From Alphaproteobacteria bacterium (GTDB lineage: Bacteria > Pseudomonadota > Alphaproteobacteria > UBA6615): a DNA stretch of 64,000 nt. The stretch is taken from contig JAALLF010000004.1 in assembly GCA_011087645.1 (NCBI GenBank), positions 1 through 64,000 on the forward strand, in the 5' to 3' direction. A program made the position numbers and the translations under genes. Shown here in pieces: positions 63,899-64,000 of this stretch. The first letter of the stretch is position 1. The number at the start of each line of letters is the position of its first letter. The notes below the pieces were generated by a model that saw only the letters and a list, made by a program, of their open reading frames with translations, had not been told where the DNA came from and searched no databases.

Positions 63899-64000
63899 CT
63901 ACTCGGCCGCCTGCTTACCGTACCACTGCTCGGGCATGGCGCCGCAGATGGCGTAGGTTAGCGCCTCGACAACTTGATGGGTGTCGCGCGCGACCACCTT
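63899..64000 (-). CDS. C-terminal fragment of an unidentified protein, cut by the window end
   Basis: On the minus strand, the last 33 codons before TAG 63901-63899 read RDTHQVVEALTYAICGAMPEQWYGKQAAE and continue beyond the window edge in an open frame. The helix-rich tail is protein-like but too short to place in a family. The gene is convergent with metY, 16 bases apart. Confidence 0.6.
   Translation of the reverse strand, partial: KVVARDTHQVVEALTYAICGAMPEQWYGKQAAE

Overview
The window looks like a chromosomal segment of a GC-rich alphaproteobacterium of Rhodospirillales type. The evidence is a glnB-glnA pair behind a sigma-54 type promoter, a class I PHA synthase, the gene run aminotransferase-hom-glpX-recJ, the pair rplM-rpsI, parE, typA and dispersed palindromic intergenic repeats. 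The species cannot be named from sequence alone. No rRNA, CRISPR array or intact prophage was seen.

Layout. 1-1.1 kb: the gene-poor edge of a possible mobile element, with TGTCC-type inverted motifs and an orphan ORF, abutting tRNA-His. 1.2-10.9 kb: a secreted FN3/discoidin protein, an aminotransferase, the nitrogen-control pair glnB-glnA, a three-gene operon (acyl-CoA thioesterase, secreted protein, DUF427 protein) joined by ATGA overlaps, parE and a lipoprotein. 11-14 kb: a DEAD-box helicase, a lone RAM domain and a large pentapeptide-repeat protein. 14.2-20 kb: catabolic or detoxification enzymes (CMD, glutathionyl-hydroquinone reductase, VOC, acyl-CoA dehydrogenase, FAH, alcohol dehydrogenase). 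20-23 kb: an internally duplicated orphan protein and a hybrid histidine kinase. 23.4-35.2 kb: an accessory catabolic and signalling island with NmrA proteins, a cupin, a NicX-like dioxygenase, several alpha/beta hydrolases, a flavin reductase, a methyltransferase, a truncated globin with a class III cyclase, and a maleate-isomerase-like protein. 35.3-39.5 kb: an EF-hand/ECF sigma/membrane protein operon, two tandem paralogues of unknown function and a histone-H1-like protein. 39.8-43.3 kb: a CHASE2 adenylate cyclase divergent from a FecR-domain protein. 43.3-64 kb: mostly housekeeping (typA, tRNA-Glu, recJ, glpX, hom, aminotransferase, OmpA lipoprotein, phaC, gamma carbonic anhydrase, argC, rpsI, rplM, enoyl-CoA hydratase, CoA-binding proteins, metY).

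The most striking signal is in the island. Five genes there carry exactly one in-frame stop codon with the reading frame continuing intact on both sides. Four (TAG, TAG, TAA, TAG) look like nonsense-mutated or misread genes. The fifth is different: a SAM-dependent methyltransferase has TGA exactly at the Cys position of the W-x-x-C-[IV]-A-G motif of ArsM-type enzymes, followed by an intact, conserved C-terminus. That makes it a good selenocysteine candidate. Its other two canonical arsenite-binding Cys positions are Val and Gly, so it is probably not a standard arsenite methyltransferase.

Working together: the NicX-like gene is directly coupled to an arylformamidase-like hydrolase, and a maleate-isomerase-like gene lies 7 kb away. 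This matches the order of chemistry in the nicotinate 2,5-dihydroxypyridine branch, although two of the three genes are interrupted. The globin and cyclase genes are 3 bp apart and suggest a heme-dependent cyclic-nucleotide switch.
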